DNA from: Achromobacter pestifer
GTDB taxonomy: Bacteria; Pseudomonadota; Gammaproteobacteria; Burkholderiales; Burkholderiaceae_B
NCBI RefSeq assembly: GCF_013267355.1
Contig: NZ_CP053985.1
Location: 3,348,001-3,412,000, forward strand
Length of the DNA: 64,000 bases
Direction of reading: 5' to 3'
Position 1 is the first letter of the stretch; every line of letters starts with the position of its first letter. Shown here in pieces: positions 25,105 to 33,709 of this stretch. Below the pieces are notes generated by a model, which ran no database searches, was not told the DNA's origin, and saw only the letters and a list, made by a program, of their open reading frames with translations. The translations under genes and the position numbers were made by a program.

Positions 25105-26100
25105 TCAGGAGTAGCGCACGATGCTGCGGCCGGTGCTGCCGCGTTCGAGCATGGCGGCGAGCGCTTGCGGCAGCTCGCGCGGTTCAATGACGCGCGCGAT
25201 CAGGTCCAGATGCGCGGGGCGGTACTCGGCGGCAAGCTTGTTCCACACCTGGCGCCGTAGCGGCATGGGGCTGTTGGCGTTGATGCCCAGCAGCTTGACG
25301 CCGCGCAGGATGAAGGGGATGACCGAGGTGGGCAGGTCCGCGCCGCCCGCATTGCCAAAGGCGGCGGCCACGCCGTCGGGCTTCAGGCTGGCCAGCGCGT
25401 GGGCCAGCAGCGGGCCGCCCACGGAATCGATCACGCCCGCCCAGCGCGCGCTCATGAGCGGCTTGATGCCGGCCGACAGATCGGGCGGGGCGATCACCTC
25501 CTGCGCGCCCAACGAGCGCAGATAGTCTGCCGCGTCCGGCTTGCCGGACATGGCGCAGACGCGGTAGCCGCGCTGGCTCAGGATGTCGATGGCGACGCCG
25601 GCGACGCCGCCGGTGGCGCCGGTGACCAGCACCTCGCCTTGCGCTGGCGTCAGTCCGCAATGCTCCATCCAGTGCAGCGACAGCGCGGCGGTGTAGCCGG
25701 CCGCGCCCAGCACGGCGGCATCGCGCAGCCCGATGCCGGCAGGCAGCGGCAGCACCCAGTCATGGCGCACCCGCGCATACTCGGCATAGCCGCCATCGCA
25801 ATCCACGCCGATGCCGAAGCCATGCACCACGACCTCCTGGCCGGGCGCCAGCGCCGGGTCGGCGGAATACACCACGGTGCCCGAGAGGTCGATGCCGCCG
25901 ATGCGCGGATACTCGCGGATGATGCCGCCGCGCCCCGCCTGGGCCAGTGCGTCCTTGTAGTTCAGGCCCGCATAGGCCACCTTGATGAGCGTGTCGCCCG
26001 CGGACAACTGGTCCGCGGTCAGGGTGTCGTAGCGGCCCTGCGGCGGCTCGCCCGCCGCGCCTGCGTGCAGGCGGTAGGCCTGGAATTCGGGATTCTCCAT
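25105..26100 (-). CDS. medium-chain oxidoreductase of the YhdH/AcuI type (acryloyl-CoA reductase-like)
   Basis: A 331-residue zinc-independent medium-chain dehydrogenase. The NYKDAL motif near residue 47 and GIDLSG near 69 are the family markers of YhdH/AcuI, and GATGGVAG near residue 160 is the NADPH-binding glycine motif. AcuI reduces the toxic intermediate acryloyl-CoA to propionyl-CoA with NADPH. In this operon it would reduce an enoyl-CoA formed by one of the acyl-CoA dehydrogenases, or detoxify it. It has a GGAGA ribosome-binding site and sits 18 bases from each neighbour. Confidence 0.87.
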   Translation of the reverse strand: MENPEFQAYRLHAGAAGEPPQGRYDTLTADQLSAGDTLIKVAYAGLNYKDALAQAGRGGIIREYPRIGGIDLSGTVVYSADPALAPGQEVVVHGFGIGVDCDGGYAEYARVRHDWVLPLPAGIGLRDAAVLGAAGYTAALSLHWMEHCGLTPAQGEVLVTGATGGVAGVAIDILSQRGYRVCAMSGKPDAADYLRSLGAQEVIAPPDLSAGIKPLMSARWAGVIDSVGGPLLAHALASLKPDGVAAAFGNAGGADLPTSVIPFILRGVKLLGINANSPMPLRRQVWNKLAAEYRPAHLDLIARVIEPRELPQALAAMLERGSTGRSIVRYS

Positions 26101-26118
26101 GTTTGTCTCCGTAGTGGC

Positions 26119-27288
26119 TCAGGCTTGCGCCAGCAGCCGGCGCGCCAGCGTGGCGCGGTGCAGTTCGTTGGCGCCGTCGTAGATGCGGAAGGGGCGCATT
26201 TCCTGCCAGACCATGGCCACGGGCGTGTCGTCGGACAGGCCCGATGCGCCCATCATCTGGACGGCGCGGTCGGCCACGCGATTCACGGCCTCGGACACGA
26301 AGACCTTGGTCATGGCGCTGTGCTGTTTCACCGACAGGCCCTCGTCCATGCGGCCGGCGCAGTCCAGCGTCATGAGGCGGGCGGCGTGCAGGTCGATGTG
26401 GGAGTCCGCGACCATGGCCTGGATCTGCTGCAGATCGGCCAGGCGCGAGCCGAAGGAGTCGCGCTGCACCACATAGGATTGCGCCGTTTCCAGCGCGCGC
26501 CGCGCGCGGCCTATGTAGCGCATGCAGTGGGACAGGCGGGCGGGCTCCAGCCTTAGCTGCGCATACTCCAGGCCGCGGCCGGGCTCGCCCAGCACGGCCT
26601 CGTCGCCGACTTCGCAGTCCTGCAGCAAGATCTCCGCATGCCCGCCGATCTGGTAGCCCGTGACCATGCCGATGTCGCGCACCACCCGGTAGCCCGGCGT
26701 GTCCGCCGGCACCAGGAACAGCGTGACGCCGGATTCCGCGCGCGCCAGCACTAGCGCGAAATCCGCGCCCACGCCGCCGCTGATGAATTGCTTGTGTCCG
26801 TTCAGCACCCAGCGCGCGCCGCGCCGTTCGGCGCGGGTGCGCAGCATGGATGGGTCGGAACCGGCGCCAGGCGCGGGCTCGGTCATGGCGAAGCAGGCGC
26901 GCTGCTCGCCGCGCACCAGCGGCGCCAGGAAACGGTCCTGCTGCTCCGGGCTGCCCAGGCGCAGCAGCGTCAGCATGTTGGGCTGATCGGGGGCGGCGCA
27001 GTTCAGCGCGGCGGGGCCCAGGAAGCCGCGGCCGGCCTCTTCGAGCACCTGGGCCAAGGCGCGCCAGCCCAAGCCCAGGCCGCCCCATTCCTGCGGCAAC
27101 TGGGGCGTATAGAGGCCGGCCGCGCGAGCTTGTACGCGCAGCTGGGCGACGCGGCGATCCAGCGCGGCCACGTCGCGGGCGATGGCGGGGGCTTCCGCCG
27201 GGATCGCCACCTCGTCGACGAAGCGGCGCACGCGCGCGCACAGGTCTTGCAGGGCGTCGCCGCTATTGCGTTCTTGCTTGGACTGCAT
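26119..27288 (-). CDS. acyl-CoA dehydrogenase (ACAD10/11-like)
   Basis: A 389-residue FAD-dependent acyl-CoA dehydrogenase with helical N-terminal, beta-barrel and C-terminal helical domains. Typical sequences are AMTEPAPGAGSDPSM near residue 155 and the C-terminal YDGANELHRATLARRLL. The position of the usual catalytic Glu in YEGT is Asp here, as in the ACAD10/11-like branch, so an atypical acyl substrate is likely. Its start follows the Bug stop by only three bases, so translation is probably coupled. Confidence 0.9.
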   Translation of the reverse strand: MQSKQERNSGDALQDLCARVRRFVDEVAIPAEAPAIARDVAALDRRVAQLRVQARAAGLYTPQLPQEWGGLGLGWRALAQVLEEAGRGFLGPAALNCAAPDQPNMLTLLRLGSPEQQDRFLAPLVRGEQRACFAMTEPAPGAGSDPSMLRTRAERRGARWVLNGHKQFISGGVGADFALVLARAESGVTLFLVPADTPGYRVVRDIGMVTGYQIGGHAEILLQDCEVGDEAVLGEPGRGLEYAQLRLEPARLSHCMRYIGRARRALETAQSYVVQRDSFGSRLADLQQIQAMVADSHIDLHAARLMTLDCAGRMDEGLSVKQHSAMTKVFVSEAVNRVADRAVQMMGASGLSDDTPVAMVWQEMRPFRIYDGANELHRATLARRLLAQA

Positions 27289-27291
27289 GGC

Positions 27292-28263
27292 TTATTCCTC
27301 GATCTTGACGCCGGCCTGCTTGACCACGGCGCGCCATCTGTCGGTTTCGTCGGCGATGTGCCGGCCGAAGGCTTCGGGCGTGCCGCCGGTGGGCTGCATG
27401 CCCAGCCCGGCGAAGTAGCTGCGCACCTCTGGATCGGCCAGCACGGCGTTGATCTGCCGGTTCAGCAGGGCGATCACGTCCTTGGGCGTGCCCGCGGGCG
27501 CCATCACGCCCCACCAGGACGAGGCCGACAGCGGCACGCCCAGCTCGGCCAGCGTGGGAACGTCGGGCAGATCGGGATTGCGCGCCTGCGCCGCGATGGC
27601 GATGGGCCGCAGGCGGCCGGCCTTGACCTGCGCGTAGACCGGCGGCAGGTTGTCGAAGCTCATCTGGACCTGCCCGCCGACCAGCGCGGTGGCGGCCTCG
27701 CTGCTGCCCTTGTAGGGAATGTGCCGCAGGGCGACGCCGGTCTGGTGCGCGAACTGTTCGCCCGCCAGATGCGGGATGCTGCCCGTGCCGGCGGTGGCGT
27801 AGGTCAGGCCCTGCTGCTGCGTGGCGGCGCGCTTCAGGTCTTCCAGGCTGCGCACCGGGCTGGCGGCGGGCAGCAGCAGGTAGACCGGCACGTCCGTGGC
27901 CCAGACCACGGGCGTCAGGTCCTTCTTCACGTCATAGGGCAGCCTGGCGTACAGCACGCTGTTGGTCGCCAGGTTGGCGGTGCCCATCAGCAAGGTGTAG
28001 CCATCGGGCTGCGCGCCGGCGACATAAGCGGTGCCGATCTGCGTGGCGCCGCCAGGCTTGTTCTCGACCACCACGGGCTGGCCCAGCAAGGGCGCCAGCT
28101 TGCGGGCGATCATGCGCGCCGCGGTGTCGGTGCCGCCGCCGGCGGCGTAGGGCACGATCAGCCGCACCGGCTTGTCGGGGTAGGCGGCGGCCTGCGCCGT
28201 GCTGGCCGCGCCCAGCAGGGCGACAGCGCACAGCGCACGCAGCATTCGAAAGCAGGATTGCAT
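27292..28263 (-). CDS. Bug-family periplasmic substrate-binding protein
   Basis: A 323-residue Bug receptor: signal peptide through about residue 24 (AQA), then YPDKPVRLIVPYAAGGGTD. AAGGAG precedes the ATG at 28263. It is the third gene of the acyl-CoA operon and directly follows another Bug receptor, 20 bases away. The two share the YPDKPVRLIVP signature but diverge afterwards, so they probably bind related but distinct organic acids for the same pathway. Confidence 0.93.
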   Translation of the reverse strand: MQSCFRMLRALCAVALLGAASTAQAAAYPDKPVRLIVPYAAGGGTDTAARMIARKLAPLLGQPVVVENKPGGATQIGTAYVAGAQPDGYTLLMGTANLATNSVLYARLPYDVKKDLTPVVWATDVPVYLLLPAASPVRSLEDLKRAATQQQGLTYATAGTGSIPHLAGEQFAHQTGVALRHIPYKGSSEAATALVGGQVQMSFDNLPPVYAQVKAGRLRPIAIAAQARNPDLPDVPTLAELGVPLSASSWWGVMAPAGTPKDVIALLNRQINAVLADPEVRSYFAGLGMQPTGGTPEAFGRHIADETDRWRAVVKQAGVKIEE

Positions 28264-28283
28264 GGTGGTCTCCTTGCGATGGC

Positions 28284-29267
28284 CTATTGGATGCGGGCGC
28301 CGGTGGACTGCACCAGCTTGGCCCACCAGGCGGTTTCGTCGGCGATCTGCTTGGCGAACTCGGCCGGCGTGCTGGCCAGCGGCTCGGCGCCCAGCTCCTG
28401 GAAGCGGGCGCGCAGCTGCGGATCCTGCAGCGCCTTGACCACGGCCGCGTGCAGCCGCTCGATCACCGCCGGGTCGGTGCCGGCGGGCGCCATCAAGCCC
28501 TTCCAGGCCATCACCACAAAGCCCTTCTGGCCGGCCTCATCGAAGGTGGGGATGTCGGGCGCGGCAGTGGCGCGCTGATCGCTGGGCACGGCCAGCGCGC
28601 GTATCCCGCCGGCCTTGACCTGCGGCAGCAGCGCCGGCATGTTGTCGATCATGAAATCGATGTGGCCGGCCACCAGGTCGGTGATGGCGGGGCCGGAGCC
28701 CTTGTAGGGCACGTGCTCGGCCTGGATGCCGGTCTGCTGCTTGAGCAGTTCGCCGGCCAGTTGCGCGGGCGAGCCGTTGCCGGGCGATCCGAAGGACAGC
28801 TTGCCGGGGTTGTTGCGGGCGTATTGCAGGAACTCCTGCAAGGTCTTCACCGGCATGGACTTCGTCACCACCATCAGGTTGTGCTCGCGTTCCAGGCAGG
28901 TGATGGGCGCCAGGTCCTTGGCCGGATTGAACGGCATGTTGGCGTACAGGCTGGGATTGATGACGGTGGGGCCGGCCGCCGCCAGCAGCAGCGTGTAGCC
29001 GTCGGGCGCGGCACGGGCCACGAAGTCGCCGCCAATGTTGCCGCCGGCGCCGGGCTTGTTTTCGACGATGACGGGCTGGCCCAGGATGGGATGCAGCGCC
29101 TCGGCCAGCAGACGTCCCAGGATGTCGGTGGAGCCGCCGGGAGCGAACGGCACGATCAGCCTCACGGGCTTGTCGGGATAGGCGGCCGTGGCTTGCGGGG
29201 GCAGCGCCGCGCAGGCGAGGGCGGCGGCCATGGCGCCGATCCACTTCGGCAGGTGCTTGTGCAGCAT
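28284..29267 (-). CDS. Bug-family periplasmic substrate-binding protein
   Basis: A 327-residue Bug receptor: signal peptide to about residue 28 (QATA), then YPDKPVRLIVPFAPGGSTD. The ATG at 29267 has AAAGGAGA upstream; longer open frame before it is not coding. It is the second gene of the acyl-CoA operon and lies next to a second Bug gene, an arrangement that looks like duplication followed by divergence. The extracytoplasmic role is ligand capture for a tripartite carrier encoded elsewhere. Confidence 0.92.
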   Translation of the reverse strand: MLHKHLPKWIGAMAAALACAALPPQATAAYPDKPVRLIVPFAPGGSTDILGRLLAEALHPILGQPVIVENKPGAGGNIGGDFVARAAPDGYTLLLAAAGPTVINPSLYANMPFNPAKDLAPITCLEREHNLMVVTKSMPVKTLQEFLQYARNNPGKLSFGSPGNGSPAQLAGELLKQQTGIQAEHVPYKGSGPAITDLVAGHIDFMIDNMPALLPQVKAGGIRALAVPSDQRATAAPDIPTFDEAGQKGFVVMAWKGLMAPAGTDPAVIERLHAAVVKALQDPQLRARFQELGAEPLASTPAEFAKQIADETAWWAKLVQSTGARIQ

Positions 29268-29329
29268 GATGGAAGTCTCCTTTGGTTTGGCGGGCCGCCG
29301 GCTTCTGGTGGCTGCGGTCCCTGTGTGCC

Positions 29330-30496
29330 CTAACGGCCGGGCGTGTAGCCCGCCTGGGTCAGCGTGTGGCGGGCGATATTCAATTGATGGATCTGGCTGG
29401 TGCCTTCGTACAGGCGGAACAGGCGCACATCGCGGTAGAAGCGTTCGATGCCATGGTCGGCGATGTAGCCGTAGCCGCCATGCATCTGCACGCAACGGTC
29501 CGCCACGCGGCCGCACATCTCCGACGCGAAGTACTTGCAGATCGAAGCGTTCAATGTCACGTCCGCGCCCGCGTCGCGTTCGCGCGCGGTTTGCAGCACC
29601 AGCGCGCGGGCGGCCTGGATCTCGGTCTGGCAGTCGGCCAGCATGGCCTGGATCAGCTGGAAGTCCATCAGCGGCTGGCCGAATTGCTGGCGCTCGGCCA
29701 CGAAGCGCAGCGTGTCGTCCAGCATGCGGATGGCGGGGCCTATGCACAGCGCGGCCAGATGGATGCGTTGCTTGTTCAGCACCTTCATCGCGGTCTTGAA
29801 GCCCAGGCCGTCCTGGCCGCCGATGATGTTCGCCGTCGGCACGCGGCAGTCCTCGAAATGCACGGCGGACACGGGCGACCCCGCCTGGCCCATCTTGTCG
29901 TAGGGCTGGCCGGTGGACAGGCCAGGAGTGCCGCGTTCAACGATGAAGGCGGTGATGCCCTTGGCGCCCGGCGCGTCAGGATCGGTGCGCGCCATGACGG
30001 TGAACAGGCCCGCCAGCGGCGCATTGGTGATGAAGCACTTCTCGCCATTCAGCACGTAGTGGTCGCCGTCGCGCACGGCGGTGGTGCGCAAGGCGGTGGC
30101 GTCGGAGCCTGCCTGCGGCTCGGTCAGGGCGAAGCAGCCGGTCAGTTCGCCGGACGCCAGCAGCGGCAGGTAGCGGGCCTTCTGCGCATCGGTGCCGTCG
30201 GCCACCAGCGCCTCGGAGCCGATGCCGGTGTTGGTGCCGACGCGGGCGCGAAACGCCACCGAGCATTGGGACAACTCCATGGCAGCCAGGATCAGCTCCT
30301 CGGTCGTCATGCCCGCGCCGCCGTATTGCTCGGGGATGGAATAACCGAACAAGCCCTGCGCGGCCATGCTGGCGACCAGGTCCTGCGGCACCTCGTCCAG
30401 GCGGGCGACCTCGGCTTCGCGTGGCGCCAACTGCTCGCGCACGTAGCGGCGCAGCGATTCGAGGAATTGCGGGAAACCGTCGGGGTCCCTGATCAT
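29330..30496 (-). CDS. acyl-CoA dehydrogenase
   Basis: A 388-residue canonical acyl-CoA dehydrogenase: FALTEPQAGSDATALRT near residue 125, FAD/substrate regions in the barrel, and YEGTSQIHQLNIARHTL at the C-terminus with the catalytic Glu in place. It oxidises an acyl-CoA to the trans-2-enoyl-CoA, passing electrons to electron-transfer flavoprotein. It is the promoter-proximal gene of the operon. The start at 30496 (MIRDPDG) is preferred because GGAGA lies seven bases ahead; an ATG six codons upstream has no such site. Confidence 0.93.
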   Translation of the reverse strand: MIRDPDGFPQFLESLRRYVREQLAPREAEVARLDEVPQDLVASMAAQGLFGYSIPEQYGGAGMTTEELILAAMELSQCSVAFRARVGTNTGIGSEALVADGTDAQKARYLPLLASGELTGCFALTEPQAGSDATALRTTAVRDGDHYVLNGEKCFITNAPLAGLFTVMARTDPDAPGAKGITAFIVERGTPGLSTGQPYDKMGQAGSPVSAVHFEDCRVPTANIIGGQDGLGFKTAMKVLNKQRIHLAALCIGPAIRMLDDTLRFVAERQQFGQPLMDFQLIQAMLADCQTEIQAARALVLQTARERDAGADVTLNASICKYFASEMCGRVADRCVQMHGGYGYIADHGIERFYRDVRLFRLYEGTSQIHQLNIARHTLTQAGYTPGR

Positions 30497-30689
30497 GGCT
30501 AGTCTCCGTTTCATCGTGGGCGCTGATGCGTGCCGCGCCGTGTTGAATCCAGGCTAGCAAAAGGCCAGGGGATTTGAGACAAGTGTTTTGATATCTTGAA
30601 CGGCACCTCAGCCGACACCGCCGCCGCTGCTCTATGATCGGCAGGGACGGACCGCGTATTCCGCGCGTGCCGCGCCCAGGACAGCGATC
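30497..30689. promoter_or_regulatory. divergent regulatory region of acyl-CoA operon and IclR pair
   Basis: A 193-base intergenic region between two divergent units. The 30570-30600 stretch is AT-rich in an otherwise GC-rich region and contains CAAG at 30580 and CTTG at 30595 as a weak inverted repeat around GTGTTTTGATAT. This is the probable site of IclR action and of both promoters, but I cannot assign clear -35 and -10 boxes. Confidence 0.35.
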
Positions 30690-31487
30690 ATGACCACCCG
30701 CCCAGGCGAGCGCCATGCCGACCCTGCCTTCGCCACCACGCTGGCGCACGGCTTGTCGGTGCTGCAGGCTTTCCGGCACGGCGAGCCGGCGCTCAGCAAC
30801 CGTGATCTGGCGGACCGCACCGGCCTGTCCAAGGCCACGATTTCACGCTTGACCACCACGCTGATGCAGCGCGGCCTGTTGCGCTACGACGCCGGCCTGC
30901 GCCGCTACCGGCTGGGCACCGCGGTGTTGTCGCTGAGCTATCCGCTCCTGGCCAGCATCAAAGTCCGGCAGTTGGCGCGTCCGCTGATGAAGCGCCTGGC
31001 TGATGCGGCGGGCGGCTCGGCCTCGCTGGGCATGCATCACGGCTTGAACATGGTGTATGTGGAAACCTGCCGCGGACACGATGCCGTGTCGTTCCGGCCG
31101 GATATCGGCGCCTTGCTGCCGCTGCTGCCTTCGGCCATGGGGCGCGCCTGGCTGGCGCAGGCGCCGGCCGGCGAAGTGGAGCCTGTGCTGGCGGCGCTGC
31201 GATGCCAGGATCCGGCGGTCTGGCGGCGCCATGCGCCGGACTGGGAGCAGGCGCGGTGCGACTACGCCGAGCATGGCTATTGCGTGGGGCAGGGCGACTG
31301 GCACTCGGACGTGCACGCGGTGGCGGTGCCCATGCGCACGCGGGTCGACGGCCAGACGCTGGTGTTCAACTGCGGCGTGCCCGTGACGCGGCTGCGGCCG
31401 GGCGACCTGCGCGGCCGCATCGCGCCGCGCCTGCTGACGCTGGTGGCGCGCGTGGAAAAAATGTTGGAACGCCAAAATGACGCATGA
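30690..31487 (+). CDS. IclR-family regulator (first of tandem pair)
   Basis: A 265-residue IclR-type regulator: N-terminal winged helix (ALSNRDLADRTGLSKATISRLTTTL near residue 31-55) and a C-terminal effector domain (YPLLASIKVRQLARPLMKRLAD..., MVYVETCRG). It overlaps the next IclR gene by 11 bases and the two are clearly paralogous across their whole length. It diverges from the six-gene acyl-CoA operon, which it probably represses or activates in response to an aromatic or short organic acid. Confidence 0.92.
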   Translation: MTTRPGERHADPAFATTLAHGLSVLQAFRHGEPALSNRDLADRTGLSKATISRLTTTLMQRGLLRYDAGLRRYRLGTAVLSLSYPLLASIKVRQLARPLMKRLADAAGGSASLGMHHGLNMVYVETCRGHDAVSFRPDIGALLPLLPSAMGRAWLAQAPAGEVEPVLAALRCQDPAVWRRHAPDWEQARCDYAEHGYCVGQGDWHSDVHAVAVPMRTRVDGQTLVFNCGVPVTRLRPGDLRGRIAPRLLTLVARVEKMLERQNDA

Positions 31488-32250
31488 TCAGGACCGCGAG
31501 TTCACCACCACGCTGGCGCGCGGCATCGACATCCTGACCTGCTTCCGGGCCGACCGGCCGGTGCTGGCCAACAAGGACTTCGCGCAGCAGACCGGCCTGT
31601 CGCGTAGCACCGTGGCGCGCTTGACGCATACGCTGGTCGAGCTGGGCTTTCTGCAACGCGAGAGCGACCCGGCGCGCTACCGGCTGGGCGCCTCGGTGCT
31701 GGCGCTGAGCTATCCCTTGCTGGCCAGCATGCAGATCCGGCAGTTGGCGCGGCCGCTGATGAAGCAGCTGGCCGACCATGCGCGCGGCGCCGTGTCCCTG
31801 GTGGTGCGCGACCGCCTGCAGATGGTGTACGTGGAAACGGCCCGTTCCAACGAGGCCTTGCAGACGCGGCCCGACATCGGCGCTTCGCTGCCGCTGCTGT
31901 CCAGCGCCGCCGGCAAGGCGTGGCTGGCGCGGGTTTCGGACGAGGAGCGGGCCGCCGTGCTGAACCAGCTGCGCGTGGCGGATCCCCGACATTACGAGAC
32001 CCACTTCCCCAGCCTGGCGGCCGCGCGCTGCGACCTGGAGCGCAAGGGCTATTGCGGCAACAACCTGGAGTGGCGCCCGGACGCCTACGGCTACGCCGCG
32101 CCGCTGGGACGGCCCTACCAGTCGCTGCTATACGTCTTCAATTGCGGCGTGCCCGCGCAGGATGGGCCTTACCCCGAGCGCGCGGCCGACATCGGCCCGC
32201 GGCTGGTCGCCCTGGCGCGCGAGACGGAAAGGCTGCTGGGGCTGGCCTGA
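31477..32250 (+). CDS. IclR-family regulator (second of tandem pair)
   Basis: A 257-residue IclR paralogue of the gene before it. Shared segments include the winged-helix motif (TGLSRSTVARLTHTLVE), YPLLASMQIRQLARPLMKQLAD, MVYVETAR and the FNCGVP near the C-terminus. The ATG lies inside the end of the first gene, so the two are likely translated in series. Two effector domains facing the same operon could sense two ligands, matching the two Bug receptors and two dehydrogenases opposite. Confidence 0.92.
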   Translation: MTHDQDREFTTTLARGIDILTCFRADRPVLANKDFAQQTGLSRSTVARLTHTLVELGFLQRESDPARYRLGASVLALSYPLLASMQIRQLARPLMKQLADHARGAVSLVVRDRLQMVYVETARSNEALQTRPDIGASLPLLSSAAGKAWLARVSDEERAAVLNQLRVADPRHYETHFPSLAAARCDLERKGYCGNNLEWRPDAYGYAAPLGRPYQSLLYVFNCGVPAQDGPYPERAADIGPRLVALARETERLLGLA

Positions 32251-32432
32251 CGTTCCCGGCTTGTCTCCGGGATTCATGACTCCAAGTCAAAAGTGTTTCG
32301 CTGTTTCCTGGCTTTTTCCGCAAGGATGGGGGCGGCATACTGGGCGCCTGCCTTCCGATCGGGTCTTTCCCGCGCCCCGGCCCTCCGCGCCGGCCCGCTC
32401 CCCGGTCGGCGCAATCGAACCAAGGAAACCAG

Positions 32433-33632
32433 ATGAATCCCCAGGACTCCCAGCCAGTCAAGGCCGGCCTGCCATTGCTGGCGCTCGCCGTCGGCGCCTT
32501 CGGCATCGGCGTGACCGAATTTTCTCCCATGGGCCTGCTGCCCGTCATCGCCGAAGGGGTGGACGTGTCTATCCCCAGCGCCGGCATGCTGATCAGCGCC
32601 TACGCCATCGGCGTGATGGTGGGCGCGCCGCTGATGACGCTGGCGCTGTCGCGCTGGTCGCGCCGCAACGCCTTGCTGGCGCTGATGGCGATCTTCACTG
32701 TGGGCAATGTGCTGTCCGCGCTGTCGCCCAACTACACGACGCTGCTGTTGGCGCGCCTGGTCACCAGCCTGAACCACGGCGCGTTCTTCGGCCTGGGCTC
32801 GCTGGTGGCGGCCAGCGTGGTGCCGCGCCACAAGCAGGCCAGCGCCGTCGCCACCATGTTCCTGGGCCTGACCATCGCCAACGTGGGCGGGGTGCCCGCC
32901 GCCACCTGGCTGGGGCAGGTCATAGGCTGGCGCATGTCGTTCGCCGCGACCTCGGTGCTGGGCCTGATCGCGATGCTGTCTCTGTGGTTCGCGCTGCCCG
33001 CTGGCGAGGCCGGACGCCGCCCCGACATCCGCCGCGAGCTGGCCGTGCTGAAGAGCCCGGTGGTGCTGGTGGCCTTGTTGACCACGGTGCTGGGCGCGGG
33101 CGCGATGTTCACGCTCTACACCTACGTGGCGCCGACCCTGGCCGAGCTGACGGGCGCATCGCCCAACTTTGTCACGGCGATGCTGGTGCTGATAGGCATC
33201 GGCTTCACCATCGGCAATACCGTGGGCGGGCGCTTTGCCGACCGTTCGCTGGACGGCAGCCTGATCGCCTTCCTGGTGCTGATCATCGTCGACCTGCTGG
33301 CGTTCCCGTGGCTGGCCGCGACGCAGACCGGCACGGCCATCGCGTTGCTGATCTTCGGTTTCGGCACGTTTGCGGTGGTGCCGCCGCTGCAGATGCGGGT
33401 GATGCGCGCCGCCACCGACGCGCCGGGTCTGGCCTCGTCGGTGAACGTGGGCGCCTTCAACCTGGGCAACGCGGTAGGCGCCGCGGCGGGCGGGGGCGTG
33501 ATCTCGGCGGGGATGGGCTATGCCGCGGTGCCTGTCGCCGGCGCCCTTATCGCCGCCGCGGGGCTGGGCCTGGTGCTGTGGCAGCGCGCCAGCAACCAGC
33601 GCCAGCGCAAGTTGGCGATGCAGGGCTGCTGA
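32433..33632 (+). CDS. MFS transporter (DHA1/AraJ-like exporter)
   Basis: A 399-residue major facilitator with 12 helices. The first half contains GIGVTEFSPMGLLPVIAEGV, the signature of the DHA1 AraJ/arabinose-efflux-like group, and motif A-type sequence FADRSLDGS in the second half. These proteins usually export drugs or sugars. A good ribosome-binding site (AAGGAAA) precedes the ATG at 32433. It follows the IclR pair in the same direction after 182 bases and ends at a strong bidirectional terminator, so it could be part of the same regulon. Confidence 0.87.
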   Translation: MNPQDSQPVKAGLPLLALAVGAFGIGVTEFSPMGLLPVIAEGVDVSIPSAGMLISAYAIGVMVGAPLMTLALSRWSRRNALLALMAIFTVGNVLSALSPNYTTLLLARLVTSLNHGAFFGLGSLVAASVVPRHKQASAVATMFLGLTIANVGGVPAATWLGQVIGWRMSFAATSVLGLIAMLSLWFALPAGEAGRRPDIRRELAVLKSPVVLVALLTTVLGAGAMFTLYTYVAPTLAELTGASPNFVTAMLVLIGIGFTIGNTVGGRFADRSLDGSLIAFLVLIIVDLLAFPWLAATQTGTAIALLIFGFGTFAVVPPLQMRVMRAATDAPGLASSVNVGAFNLGNAVGAAAGGGVISAGMGYAAVPVAGALIAAAGLGLVLWQRASNQRQRKLAMQGC

Positions 33633-33652
33633 AATCGCGCTGCGCAGCAAGT

Positions 33653-33688
33653 AAAAAGGGCGCCTGTGCATGCAGGCGCCCTTTTTTT
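33653..33688. terminator. bidirectional terminator
   Basis: Stem arms GGGCGCCTG and CAGGCGCCC around TGCATG, flanked by five As on the left and seven Ts on the right. It serves the plus-strand MFS gene and the minus-strand dgo operon, whose stops lie 21 bases on either side. Confidence 0.92.
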
Positions 33689-33709
33689 CATGCCGGGAAA
33701 CCGGAGCGA

